From contig NZ_LMBZ01000014.1 in NCBI RefSeq assembly GCF_001439635.1, positions 1,467-65,466 on the forward strand: 64,000 nucleotides of DNA, given 5' to 3'. Made by a program: the position numbers and the translations under genes. This document shows, piece by piece, positions 51,327 through 59,943 of the stretch (position 1 is the stretch's first letter; every line of letters begins with the position of its first letter). Source of the DNA: Solibacillus cecembensis (GTDB lineage Bacteria > Bacillota > Bacilli > Bacillales_A > Planococcaceae). Below the pieces are notes generated by a model. It was not told the origin of the DNA and made no database searches. It saw nothing but the letters and a program-made list of their open reading frames with translations.

Positions 51327-51523
51327 GTAAACCACCCTTTTTAAGCAAGATAAGATTAATTATACACGAAATTATTAGATAATTCACGAAGTAATATACA
51401 AGATTTAGTAAATAAATAGAATTTAAGGCATGTTTATGTACGGAGTTGTAACCTTTTTTATCGTAAACTAAACATAAAGCATGTTACAATAAATAGTAAT
51501 AGAGTATAAAGGAGTGATTGCTT

Positions 51524-52459
51524 GTGAATGGAATTACAAAACTCCAGCCTGGTGAACAAGTGGACCAATTTTTATTAATTAAAGAGGCAAAAAAAGGAGT
51601 CACGACTGTTGGAAAGCCATTTATGTCTCTTGTTTTGCAAGATCGCAGTGGAGATATCGAGGCCAAACTTTGGGATATAAATGAAGAGCATGAAAATTTA
51701 TACCGCGCACAAATCATCGTAAAAGTAGGCGGAGAAATTCACGATTACCGTGGGAAAAATCAACTTAGAATTAAACAAATTCGTCCTGTACGAGAAGATG
51801 AAGGGGTTCAAATTAGTGATTTATTACCAACATCAGCTGTACCAAAAGAGGAATTATACGAGCAGTTAACACAATTCTTCTTCCAAATTCAAAACCCAAA
51901 TATTTCACGTATTACACGTCATATTATGAAAAAGCATTACGACAGTTTAATCATTTTCCCTGCTGCAACTAAAAATCATCATGATTATGCATCAGGTTTA
52001 CTTGATCATGTTGTTTCAATGCTAAAATTAAGTAGCGCAATTTGTGACCTATATCCAACATTGAATCGTGATTTATTATATGCGGGTGTCATTTTACATG
52101 ATATTGGTAAAGTAATAGAGTTATCAGGACCTGTGGGCACTGCCTACACAGTGGAAGGAAACTTATTAGGGCATATTTCGATTATGGTCAATGAGATTGG
52201 ACTTACGGCAACTGAGCTGAAAATTGAAGGTGAAGAAGTGATGTTACTTCAACATTTAGTGTTATCTCACCATGGTAAAGAAGAATGGGGTAGCCCGAAA
52301 AAGCCAATGATTCAAGAAGCGGAAATTTTACATTATATTGATAATATTGATGCGAAAATGAATATGCTAACGCGTGCACTTGATAAAGCGAAGCCAGGCG
52401 AATTTACAGAGCGTCTATTCCCATTAGATAACCGTTCGTTTTATAAGCCTACGATTTAA
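51524..52459 (+). CDS. yhaM: 3'-5' exoribonuclease YhaM
   Basis: The 311-residue protein has an amino-terminal OB-fold nucleic-acid-binding domain (about 10-100; [15 protein letters not shown]) and an HD hydrolase domain with HDIGKV and [10 protein letters not shown] metal ligands. YhaM trims RNA and single-stranded DNA from the 3' end using Mn/Co. GTG at 51524 fits AAAGGAG, whereas TTG at 51518 is too close. Confidence 0.93.
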   Translation: MNGITKLQPGEQVDQFLLIKEAKKGVTTVGKPFMSLVLQDRSGDIEAKLWDINEEHENLYRAQIIVKVGGEIHDYRGKNQLRIKQIRPVREDEGVQISDLLPTSAVPKEELYEQLTQFFFQIQNPNISRITRHIMKKHYDSLIIFPAATKNHHDYASGLLDHVVSMLKLSSAICDLYPTLNRDLLYAGVILHDIGKVIELSGPVGTAYTVEGNLLGHISIMVNEIGLTATELKIEGEEVMLLQHLVLSHHGKEEWGSPKKPMIQEAEILHYIDNIDAKMNMLTRALDKAKPGEFTERLFPLDNRSFYKPTI

Positions 52460-52469
52460 TCGACAAGAG

Positions 52470-52508
52470 AAAAGGACATCCACGATTTTACTATGTGGAT
52501 GTCCTTTT
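52470..52508 (+). terminator. bidirectional terminator yhaM / serC
   Basis: AAAAGGACATCCAC pairs perfectly with GTGGATGTCCTTTT between convergent genes. Confidence 0.88.
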
Positions 52509-52520
52509 CATATTTGGTGA

Positions 52521-53618
52521 TTACTGATTGTCCTGTTGGAATTTTACCATGAAGTCTGCTAATGCTTGGCAAGTTTCTACTGGTACAGAATTGTATGCAG
52601 ATGCGCGGCAGCCGCCTACTGAACGGTGACCATCTAAACCAACAAAACCTGCTTCTTTTGCTTCAGCTAAGAATTTCTTTTCTAAAGCTTCATCTGCCAC
52701 GCGGAATGTAATGTTCATCAATGAACGAGAATCTTCCGTTGCATGACCATAATAGAAACCATTTGATTGATCGATTGCATCGTAAATTAATTTTGCTTTT
52801 TCTTCATTGCGTTTTTCAATCGCATCTACGCCACCTTGTTGTTCAACCCATTTCAATACTTCACCAAGCATATAAATACCGAATGTTGGTGGTGTATTGT
52901 ATAAAGAATTATTTGCAACATGTGTATCGTATTTTAAAATTGTTGGGATGTTCGGATTTGCTTTTTCTAGGAAGTCTTTACGGATGATCACAACAGTGAC
53001 ACCAGAAGGACCTAGATTTTTTTGAGCGCCCGCATAAATCATCGCGAAATTCGAAATGTCTACTTTTTTAGATAAAATATCAGAAGACATATCAGCGATT
53101 AATGGCACATCACCCGTTGTCGGGAATGTTTTCCACTGCGTACCGAAAATCGTGTTGTTTGAAGTTAAGTGAACATATGCTGCATTTTGCTCTACTTGGA
53201 TTTCTTCAACTGTTGGAATGTTTTTATAGTTATTTGCTTTAGTACTTGCAGCTTCAACGGGTGTACCGAAAAATTTAGCTTCTTTAAAAGCTTTTTCTGA
53301 CCAAGCACCTGTTTGAATATAACTTGCTTTTTGGTCTTGCGCTAGGAAGTTCATAGGAATCATAGTAAATTGAAGGCTTGCTCCACCTTGTAGGAATAGC
53401 ACTTCATAGTTTTCTGGAATGTCATAAAGTTTGCGTAAGCGAGCAATTGCCTCGTTATGAACCGCTTCAAATGTAGCACTACGGTGGCTTAACTCCATTA
53501 CAGACATACCTGTTTCTTTAAAATCAACAAGTTCCGCCTGTGCTTTTTGTAATACTTCAAGTGGTAATGCTGATGGACCTGCATTAAAGTTATATGCGCG
53601 ATTTGATGTTACTGTCAT
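52521..53618 (-). CDS. serC: phosphoserine aminotransferase
   Basis: A 365-residue PLP enzyme of class V that makes O-phosphoserine from 3-phosphohydroxypyruvate. Motifs are FNAGPSALP, GMSVMELSHRS, QGGASLQFTMIPMNF, the PLP Lys in YAGAQKNLGPSG and LDGHRSVGGCRAS. AAGGAG is correctly spaced to the ATG at 53618. Together with serA it gives two of three serine-pathway steps in the window; serB is not seen. Confidence 0.96.
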   Translation of the reverse strand: MTVTSNRAYNFNAGPSALPLEVLQKAQAELVDFKETGMSVMELSHRSATFEAVHNEAIARLRKLYDIPENYEVLFLQGGASLQFTMIPMNFLAQDQKASYIQTGAWSEKAFKEAKFFGTPVEAASTKANNYKNIPTVEEIQVEQNAAYVHLTSNNTIFGTQWKTFPTTGDVPLIADMSSDILSKKVDISNFAMIYAGAQKNLGPSGVTVVIIRKDFLEKANPNIPTILKYDTHVANNSLYNTPPTFGIYMLGEVLKWVEQQGGVDAIEKRNEEKAKLIYDAIDQSNGFYYGHATEDSRSLMNITFRVADEALEKKFLAEAKEAGFVGLDGHRSVGGCRASAYNSVPVETCQALADFMVKFQQDNQ

Positions 53619-53740
53619 TGGAAACACTCCTTGTGTAATTAATAAATACTACCTTGATATTATACTCTTTTCATGAATATGTGGGAAAATTCACGAAATT
53701 CTTTTTAGAAAGCACATAAAAGAGAATAATGAATGTTAAG

Positions 53741-53782
53741 TATACGAATTTATGAACAAATATACAATAAAACGTTCGTGTT
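53741..53782. promoter_or_regulatory. weak PurR-like operator between serC and FNT gene
   Basis: CGAA at 53745 and TTCG at 53775 are 26 bases apart, the PurR spacing. The inverted box (AAACACGAACGTT) is fair, the other poor. The rest of 53620-53938 shows AT-rich promoter-like sequence and nothing else. Confidence 0.3.
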
Positions 53783-53938
53783 TTAATGAAAAACAATACG
53801 CTAAATTTTATAAATAATTCAAAAAATGGCGAAAAGGTGAATATTCATATATTTCACACAGGAAATGAGGTACATACATTCCATGATTATATTGTTATAA
53901 TCTTGATGAATACATCGTAATAATGAGGTGGTCTACTA

Positions 53939-54715
53939 ATGACTGAAACTTTCCACGCTATTGCAACGATAGCTGAGAAAAAAGCACAAACGGTTCGTAC
54001 GTCAAAGTTCGGTTTTTTAATGCTCGCATTTTATGGGGGACTATTTATTGGATTTGGCATTATCACATTTATTGTCATTGGAGGATTGTTATCACCGACC
54101 AATGTACCGAGTATGAAAATTATTCAAGGGTTAGCATTTGGTGTAGCGCTTTGTATGGTGACGCTTAGTGGGGCGGATTTATTTACAGGAAATAATTTGG
54201 TTATGTCCATTGGAACGTTAGAAAAAAGGACAAGCGTATTAGATTTAATCAATGTATGGACATATAGTTATGTTGGCAATTTTATCGGTTCTATTATTTG
54301 TGCGTGGCTATTTTTTATGTCGGGTATGGCAATAGGGGAGACCGCCAATTTTGTTGAAAAAGTTACAACGGCAAAAATGTCAGCACCTGCGATGGAGCTG
54401 TTCTTTCGAGGGATTTTATGTAATGCCCTCGTTTGTGTAGCCGTATGGTGCACGTATCGCTTAAAAAGTGAAGCTGCTAAAATTATGATTATCTTTTGCT
54501 GTATTTTCCCGTTTATTATGTCGGGCTTTGAACATAGCATCGCCAATATGACTTTGTTTTCATTAGCGTTTATGATCCCACATGAGGAGGCAATTACCTT
54601 TAGCGGTGCGCTGCATAATTTAGTGCCGGTTACTGCGGGGAATATTGTCGGAGGTGCGGTTGTTTTAGGATTAGGGTTATGGCTAACGGAGCAAGGGAAG
54701 CGCAATGTAGATTAA
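53939..54715 (+). CDS. formate/nitrite transporter family channel
   Basis: A 258-residue FNT protein with six hydrophobic segments. Constriction-site motifs are LSGADLFTGNNLVM and AMELFFRGILCNALVCVAVW, and FEHSIANMTLFS contains the central His. It exports or imports formate, nitrite or hydrosulfide. Nothing in the local sequence decides which; the nearby serine genes and PurR-like site would fit formate. GAGGTGG precedes the ATG. Confidence 0.9.
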   Translation: MTETFHAIATIAEKKAQTVRTSKFGFLMLAFYGGLFIGFGIITFIVIGGLLSPTNVPSMKIIQGLAFGVALCMVTLSGADLFTGNNLVMSIGTLEKRTSVLDLINVWTYSYVGNFIGSIICAWLFFMSGMAIGETANFVEKVTTAKMSAPAMELFFRGILCNALVCVAVWCTYRLKSEAAKIMIIFCCIFPFIMSGFEHSIANMTLFSLAFMIPHEEAITFSGALHNLVPVTAGNIVGGAVVLGLGLWLTEQGKRNVD

Positions 54716-54829
54716 AAATGGCTCAATTATACTAAGTTTTGAGCGAAAAAGGTACATTAAGAAGCATCGACTTGTTATTGCTTTGTAAGTATGACAGTAT
54801 AGAGGAAATATTGACTGGAGGTTAGGATT

Positions 54830-55165
54830 ATGGAGAAACTACCAAGTTGCCCGAGTTGTGGCTCAGAATATACGTATGAAGATGGACAAATGTTCGTTTG
54901 TCCTGAATGTGCACATGAATGGTCACAAACGGAAGAAGCTGTTGAAGAAGGGCTAGTCGTTCGTGATGCTAATGGGAATTTATTAGTAGATGGTGATAAC
55001 GTAACGGTTATTAAAGATTTAAAAGTAAAAGGTAGTTCATCTACGCTAAAAATTGGCACACGTGTAAAGGGAATTCGCTTAGTTGAAGGCGATCATAACA
55101 TAGATTGTAAAATTGATGGTTTCGGTGCGATGAAGTTAAAATCGGAATTCGTTAAGAAGAACTAA
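54830..55165 (+). CDS. yjdM: YjdM/PhnA-type zinc-ribbon protein
   Basis: The 111-residue protein has a zinc ribbon [20 protein letters not shown] and the conserved PhnA-domain core ([60 protein letters not shown]). Despite the PhnA label it is not needed for phosphonate use; its function is unclear. TGGAGGTTAGG precedes the ATG. Confidence 0.93.
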   Translation: MEKLPSCPSCGSEYTYEDGQMFVCPECAHEWSQTEEAVEEGLVVRDANGNLLVDGDNVTVIKDLKVKGSSSTLKIGTRVKGIRLVEGDHNIDCKIDGFGAMKLKSEFVKKN

Positions 55166-55173
55166 AAAAGAAT

Positions 55174-55217
55174 AAAAGACAGCCATGGTTTTTTTATTGA
55201 CCAAAGGCTGTCTTTTT
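55174..55217 (+). terminator. bidirectional terminator yjdM / prsA
   Basis: AAAGACAGCC pairs with GGCTGTCTTT, with further GGT/ACC pairing inside, then TTTTT. Confidence 0.85.
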
Positions 55218-55227
55218 TTATGACTAA

Positions 55228-56076
55228 TTATTTTGTTTCAATGCCAGAAAATGCATTTTTTAAGTCCGCGTCGTTCACTTTAATTTCCGCTTCTTTAAGT
55301 AATTGTGCTACTTTTGTATCCCAGTCGCCTTTAGAAGCTGCAATTGATTCACGGATTTCTTCTTTTTTATCTTCTAAAGTTCCGAAATCTTTCACATCGC
55401 GCTTCTCTGTTACTTGGATAATGTGGAAGCCGTTAACCGTTTGAACGGGCTCACTAATTTTATTTACTTCAAGTGCATATGCAGCGTCATTGAATTCAGG
55501 AACCATCATTCCAACTGTAAACCAGCCTAAATCGCCGCCTTTTTCAGCTGAACCTGGATCTTTTGAGTATTCTTTTGCTACTGCAGCAAAATCTTCACCC
55601 GCATTAATTTTTTTAGCAACTTCTTTTGCTGTTGCTTCATCTTCAACTAAAATATGACGAGCATTTAATTCTTGTTTAGCTTGGTCATAATGAGCTTGAA
55701 TTTCTTTATCTGTTACTTCAACATCCGCAATTGCCTTTTTTTGTAAAAGACTGAAGCGGATATTTGTTTTTAAGCCTTCCTCAGTTAAGTTAGCTTGTGC
55801 TAAAGCTGCTTCTAAGCCTTCGCCAAGTTGTTCTTTAACAGTTTTGAACTCTTCTTCAATTTCTTCTTTAGTTACTTTATATTTATCATTTAAAATTTTC
55901 TCAATTACTACTTGTTGTAATAATTGATCACCAGCGATTTCTTTAATTTGATTGTAAAAGTCTTCTTGAGTAATGTCGCCAACATTTGTTGAGACAACTA
56001 CCTCATCGCCAGGATTACTACAAGCTGCTAAACCGATTGAAGCAGCTAATGTTAATGCAAAAAGTGATTTTTTCAT
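55228..56076 (-). CDS. prsA: foldase PrsA (lipoprotein peptidyl-prolyl isomerase)
   Basis: A 282-residue lipoprotein (lipobox ending at C19, SIGLAAC). A helical chaperone region flanks a parvulin domain at about 135-225 (ARHILVEDEATAKEVAKKI, YSKDPGSAEKGGDLGWF). It folds exported proteins between membrane and wall. TTAGGAGCG precedes the ATG. Its position between yhaM/serC and scoC resembles B. subtilis. Confidence 0.95.
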   Translation of the reverse strand: MKKSLFALTLAASIGLAACSNPGDEVVVSTNVGDITQEDFYNQIKEIAGDQLLQQVVIEKILNDKYKVTKEEIEEEFKTVKEQLGEGLEAALAQANLTEEGLKTNIRFSLLQKKAIADVEVTDKEIQAHYDQAKQELNARHILVEDEATAKEVAKKINAGEDFAAVAKEYSKDPGSAEKGGDLGWFTVGMMVPEFNDAAYALEVNKISEPVQTVNGFHIIQVTEKRDVKDFGTLEDKKEEIRESIAASKGDWDTKVAQLLKEAEIKVNDADLKNAFSGIETK

Positions 56077-56219
56077 TTTTTCTTACGCTCCTAACTTTCT
56101 ATGAATGCATTAGTTACTATAACATAAACGATTTAAAAACAAAATGGTTCCATACAAGTAATAGCCTAAGTTTTACCAAGCAATGTGCATACGATAGATG
56201 ATAGATAGGGGGTGACGTG

Positions 56220-56318
56220 ATGGGTGGCGGAGGCTATAATGGTTCAGGTTCAGGCTTTGCACTATTAGTCGTATTGTTCATTTTATTGATTATCGTAGGT
56301 GCAGCGTTTATTTACTAA
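56220..56318 (+). CDS. YjcZ-type small sporulation membrane peptide
   Basis: A 32-residue peptide with a Gly/Ser-rich front (GGGGYNGSGSG) and one membrane helix (FALLVVLFILLIIVGAAFIY), the pattern of the YjcZ/YczN/BhlA-like spore peptide family. GGGGGTGACGTG precedes the ATG. It supports a spore-forming host. Confidence 0.85.
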   Translation: MGGGGYNGSGSGFALLVVLFILLIIVGAAFIY

Positions 56319-56409
56319 TTAAAAATGGATTGACATAGTAAATGATGGTTCTACAATTTAAAAAAATTGAGGAATAACCATTTTAATTGAATTGGTAAAT
56401 GAGAGATGC

Positions 56410-56445
56410 AAAAAAGGTGCTCACTATAGCGTGTGCACCTTTTTT
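56410..56445. terminator. bidirectional terminator
   Basis: AAAAAAGGTGCTCAC pairs with GTGTGCACCTTTTTT (one mismatch); it can serve the YjcZ-type gene and the convergent 61-residue gene. Confidence 0.85.
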
Positions 56446-56449
56446 ATTA

Positions 56450-56635
56450 TTATACGGCCATTAAAACTTCTACATATAGACAAATCAATAAAATCGTAAT
56501 GAGTACATTGATCGTACGGAATATTTTCGGCTGCTTTTCTTCAGGAATATCTTTTTGAATACAAAGAGCAGCTGTCATCCGATTAATTTGGAATAAGTAT
56601 AAAATCGAAAATAGAATGACAATTAGTAATAGCAA
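56450..56635 (-). CDS. two-TM small membrane protein (61 aa)
   Basis: The TTG start has GGGGGAGGAG six bases upstream. The protein has two hydrophobic segments (1-17 and about 42-61) joined by a charged loop (CIQKDIPEEKQPKIFRTIN). It probably forms an operon with the DUF3267 gene 53 bases upstream. Function unknown. Confidence 0.7.
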   Translation of the reverse strand: MLLLIVILFSILYLFQINRMTAALCIQKDIPEEKQPKIFRTINVLITILLICLYVEVLMAV

Positions 56636-56688
56636 ATTTACTCCTCCCCCTTACAACCTTAAATTTAAAGATGTGTATGAATTCCCCT

Positions 56689-57231
56689 TTATAAATTTAA
56701 GGGGACAAGAATTTCATAGCCTCTAGGTGTTTCCTCGATTATAGCATTCTTTGGCGCGGACATTAAATGTTTAACATATAAAATATCCATTAAACAAATG
56801 CTACAATGAAAAGCCAATAAAAAACTAAAATAATGGGCGTATTGCGGAACGTACAAGCCGCCAATTATAAGAGCAGTGTTAATTAACATAAACGGTGTGA
56901 GCAATGTAAATAAATACATTTTTTTAGAAATACTCTGTTGCAACTGCATATGAATAATCGGAATGAAAATGTATCGTATTTTAAAGTGAAAAACAACCGA
57001 TTTTCGGTATTTAAATAAAGCGAAATAATGAAGTGCTTTATGAATTGGGTAAATAAAAGGAATGGCTATTATAAGCAACCATAAATAATGCGCTTCATGA
57101 CGCGCGATAAATTGAAAGCTCAATGCAATATAAGAAAAGCAAAATACTAAAACAAAAACAATGCAAGCTAATAAATAGAGCCTTGTAGTACCATAATCAC
57201 GTTCAATATTAATTGTTTTCCAACAGTGCAC
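56689..57231 (-). CDS. DUF3267 membrane protein, degenerate zincin motif
   Basis: The GTG at 57231 is the best start, with AGGAGG seven bases upstream; it yields the usual family opening MHCWKTINIERDYG. The 180-residue protein has about four hydrophobic segments and the family ending APKNAIIEETPRGYEILV. The zinc-protease-like site reads HKALH instead of HExxH, so the catalytic Glu is absent and proteolysis is doubtful. Function unknown. Confidence 0.8.
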   Translation of the reverse strand: MHCWKTINIERDYGTTRLYLLACIVFVLVFCFSYIALSFQFIARHEAHYLWLLIIAIPFIYPIHKALHYFALFKYRKSVVFHFKIRYIFIPIIHMQLQQSISKKMYLFTLLTPFMLINTALIIGGLYVPQYAHYFSFLLAFHCSICLMDILYVKHLMSAPKNAIIEETPRGYEILVPLNL

Positions 57232-57345
57232 GAGTATCCTCCTAAGTGTATTGCATAATGAAATGTATGAAAAGTAAATCGTATGTGTATGTTTTTCCAT
57301 CATACTACATAAACTAGAAACAGTCGTACAAATATATCTTTATGC

Positions 57346-57377
57346 AAAAAAAAGAGTGTATCTAGACACTCTTTTTT
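57346..57377 (-). terminator. terminator downstream of scoC/repeat B
   Basis: AAAAAGAGTGT pairs with ACACTCTTTTT around ATCTAG, between scoC and the DUF3267 gene. Confidence 0.8.
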
Positions 57378-57388
57378 AATATTTAATC

Positions 57389-57517
57389 AATTATGCTTTC
57401 GCATAATTGCGTCCGGAATCGGCTTTGTGCTGGCACAAAAAATACCTTTCCGATTCCGTGACATCCGCCGGGGGCAACTTCTTTCAGCTATTGTTTGGAC
57501 GGTCGCTGAAAGAAGTT
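57389..57517. repeat. composite palindromic repeat, copy B
   Basis: Same order of parts as copy A at 21362: AATTATGC/GCATAATT hairpin, GAATCGG (57416) with CCGATTC (57450), GTGACATCCGCCGG, and a terminal hairpin AACTTCTTTCAGC/GCTGAAAGAAGTT. The variable loop holds only GGCACAAAAAATACCT. Like copy A it ends on the TAA of a minus-strand gene (scoC). Confidence 0.75.
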
Positions 57518-58064
57518 AGATTGGAGTAGTATGTTTTGCTTCTTTAAAGGTATCTTTAAAATCTTGGAAGGATCGTTCGAAAATTTCGATAAAATCCTCG
57601 CCGTAAATATTACGGATAACCGCCATGACATCTAAAAACTCAGGAAATCTTCCGTAAAGTTCTTTTAATGGTAGAGAGCCTTCTAGAATTGAATGCTCCG
57701 TATCATGGTAATGTTCATACATTCGTAAAATCAACTCAGAGCCTTGTGGTGTAAGTTCTACGTAAGTATTGCGCTTATCATCATCACGTTTTGAAAACGT
57801 TAATAAACCACGCTCTTCTAATTTTTTTGAAAAGTTGAAAGCAGTCGATACATGCATGACACCGAATTTTGCAACATCAGAAATGGAAGCACCTTTTAAA
57901 TGATACGAAATCCATAAAATATGATGTTCATTAATATTTAAATCATATGGCTTAATCCATGTTTGCCAATCTTTTTCAACAGCTTTCCAAAGAGCTTTAG
58001 ATAACTGTGCAATTCGTTGGCTAAATAACATAGCCTCTTTCTGTGTGTATAATTCATCAGACAA
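57516..58064 (-). CDS. scoC: MarR-family transition-state regulator ScoC/Hpr
   Basis: A 182-residue winged-helix regulator. [40 protein letters not shown] and [20 protein letters not shown] are nearly those of B. subtilis Hpr, which represses exoprotease and sporulation genes. TTG at 58064 with AAGGTG six bases upstream is preferred to the GTG at 58073. Its carboxy end is shorter than B. subtilis Hpr. The composite repeat begins at its stop codon. Confidence 0.93.
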   Translation of the reverse strand: MSDELYTQKEAMLFSQRIAQLSKALWKAVEKDWQTWIKPYDLNINEHHILWISYHLKGASISDVAKFGVMHVSTAFNFSKKLEERGLLTFSKRDDDKRNTYVELTPQGSELILRMYEHYHDTEHSILEGSLPLKELYGRFPEFLDVMAVIRNIYGEDFIEIFERSFQDFKDTFKEAKHTTPI

Positions 58065-58252
58065 AGCAATCACCTTCTTCTTCCCATTGTATGTTTTGAA
58101 AATATTATAGCAATAAAAGAATAAAGTTTAAAGTTAGAAAAATTAAATAATTGGTAATTGACTGATAAACAATAAAAAAAGATATTTTAGGGACTTAATT
58201 TCCGATAAAAGTAAAATACTGAGTTACTTTTTACCTATTACTTTCAATCGCT

Positions 58253-58624
58253 TTACTGTTCTTCATTTCTAGCTGAAGGGATATTTTTCTCGATTTCACT
58301 AATAGAATTCTGTAACTTCTCAATTTCTTGTTTTAATGTTAACGCTTCTGGTTCAATTTCTTGTTTAAACTGAGTCAAGCTTACCTTTAAGTCATTTATT
58401 ATACTAGGCATGTTATTTTGTGCTACTGAAGAGAGTGCAGATATCGATTGTTTCACATTGCCGATTTCAGAAGTCAAATCTGTCAGTTTTGATTTGGCGC
58501 TTGCTAAATTTGTTGTGATATTTTGGCGAAGCTGCATACCAGATTGGGGAGTAGATAACAAAATCGCAGCTGCACCTCCTACTAATCCAGCAGATAAGCC
58601 AATTAAAAATGTTTTTGTCTTCAT
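58253..58624 (-). CDS. yhaH: YhaH (YtxH-domain protein)
   Basis: A 123-residue protein with a short hydrophobic start (FLIGLSAGLVGGAAAILLSTP) and a helical coiled region, typical of YtxH-domain general-stress proteins. Function unknown. The ATG at 58624 follows AAAGGACG; an in-frame start at 58657 lacks a site. It sits between scoC and trpP as in Bacillus. Confidence 0.88.
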   Translation of the reverse strand: MKTKTFLIGLSAGLVGGAAAILLSTPQSGMQLRQNITTNLASAKSKLTDLTSEIGNVKQSISALSSVAQNNMPSIINDLKVSLTQFKQEIEPEALTLKQEIEKLQNSISEIEKNIPSARNEEQ

Positions 58625-58754
58625 TTCGTCTCGTCCTTTCCTAAAAAATATGTACATGAAGTCTTTTCCATAATCTACTTATATTAAACCATGAAATGAG
58701 CAAATGAAAAAGAAGCTACGTAGCTATTAATTGATAGCTACGTAGCTTCGATGA

Positions 58755-59288
58755 TTATGCTTGTGACAAAGAAGTTTGAAAGTTTGAACGCTTTACTAAC
58801 TTTTGGATGATCGGATAAATGATGATAAACGCCACAGCATTGAATGCAACTGCAGGTAATACAACACTTGATAATAAAATCAAGAAAGGTGCACCTACAT
58901 CTGTCCCCATTGCAAATAATGCAACAGATAAGAAAATAATACCTGAAATTAACGTACCAATTGCGACTGAAATCGTTGTTACGACCATATTTGCAGTTAG
59001 CTTTTTAAGCGCTAATACAATGGCTAAAAATACAAATGCAGTGACAAACTTATCAATAACATTTGGCAGGAATCCAGCAGGGAAAGTAGTAAATAATCCT
59101 GATAGAACACCAGAAGTTAATCCTAATAGGAAAGTTTCCTTAAAAGTTGGGAAAAGTAAAATCCCAATAAACATCATCGTTAAAATGAAATCTGGTTTCA
59201 TTCCTTGTACGATACCTGGGATCACAATATATAGTGCTGTCCCAATTCCAATTAAAAGCGCCATTAAAACTAAATTTTTTGTATTCAT
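58755..59288 (-). CDS. trpP: tryptophan transporter TrpP
   Basis: A 177-residue membrane protein with five or six hydrophobic segments and Gly-rich turns (LFTTFPAGFLPNVIDKFVTA) matching TrpP/YhaG, the tryptophan uptake protein of Bacillus. GAGGAG forms the ribosome-binding site and is part of a GAG/TAG cluster that resembles a TRAP target. Confidence 0.9.
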   Translation of the reverse strand: MNTKNLVLMALLIGIGTALYIVIPGIVQGMKPDFILTMMFIGILLFPTFKETFLLGLTSGVLSGLFTTFPAGFLPNVIDKFVTAFVFLAIVLALKKLTANMVVTTISVAIGTLISGIIFLSVALFAMGTDVGAPFLILLSSVVLPAVAFNAVAFIIIYPIIQKLVKRSNFQTSLSQA

Positions 59289-59292
59289 CTGT

Positions 59293-59343
59293 CTCGTCTC
59301 CTCTAACTTTTCTAAGCTAATTTGGTTCTCCTAATGTGCACTC
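59293..59343 (-). promoter_or_regulatory. possible TRAP-binding leader of trpP
   Basis: Eight NAG triplets (GAG/TAG) precede the trpP ATG: the last three (TAG, GAG, GAG) are two bases apart and include the ribosome-binding site, and two more TAGs are also two apart, while other gaps are 0-8 bases. In B. subtilis TRAP blocks trpP translation in this way. The irregular gaps leave doubt. Confidence 0.4.
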
Positions 59344-59418
59344 ATTGCCATTAGCGAAAACTTATTCATGATTGTAATCAAAAACTAGGAAAATTGCAAT
59401 CTTAATAAATTAGCAATT

Positions 59419-59841
59419 TTATAAACTCGCTTTAATTTGCCCTGCAATTTCTGTTAAAATTTCAGTAGGGAATTCGTCTTGTCTACTACTCCAAGCTACT
59501 TGTAAACCATCTTTTTCATCATAACGAGGAATAAGATGCAAATGGTAATGGAATACGGTTTGTCCAGCTGCAGCACCATTGTTATTAACAGTATTCATGC
59601 CTACCGGATTAAACGCTGTTTTAATCGCATTGGCCACTTTTGGTGCCGCTGAATATAAATTACGTGCCACATCTTCCGGCATTTCAAATAAATCTTTGCA
59701 ATGCGTTTTAGGGATTAATAATGTGTGACCTTTCGTTAATGGCATAATATCCATAAACGCAAATACATGCTCATCTTCATACACTTTTAAGCTTGGAATT
59801 TGACCGTCAATAATTTTACAAAATAGGCAATCACTCATCAT
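59419..59841 (-). CDS. hit: HIT-family nucleotide hydrolase
   Basis: A 140-residue histidine-triad protein: CLFCKIIDGQIPS zinc end, KTHCKDLFEMP and the triad FHYHLHLIPRY (H-x-H-x-H). It hydrolyses purine nucleotide phosphoramidates. AAAGGAGTCGAGC precedes the ATG. It is divergent from ecsAB, as in B. subtilis. Confidence 0.94.
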   Translation of the reverse strand: MMSDCLFCKIIDGQIPSLKVYEDEHVFAFMDIMPLTKGHTLLIPKTHCKDLFEMPEDVARNLYSAAPKVANAIKTAFNPVGMNTVNNNGAAAGQTVFHYHLHLIPRYDEKDGLQVAWSSRQDEFPTEILTEIAGQIKASL

Positions 59842-59943
59842 GCTCGACTCCTTTTAAGAAAGATTTTCTCTATTTTACCATATGTGAACTGAATATTTGT
59901 GGCTTTTTTGATAAACTAGATTATATAAAGAGGAGTGACGACT

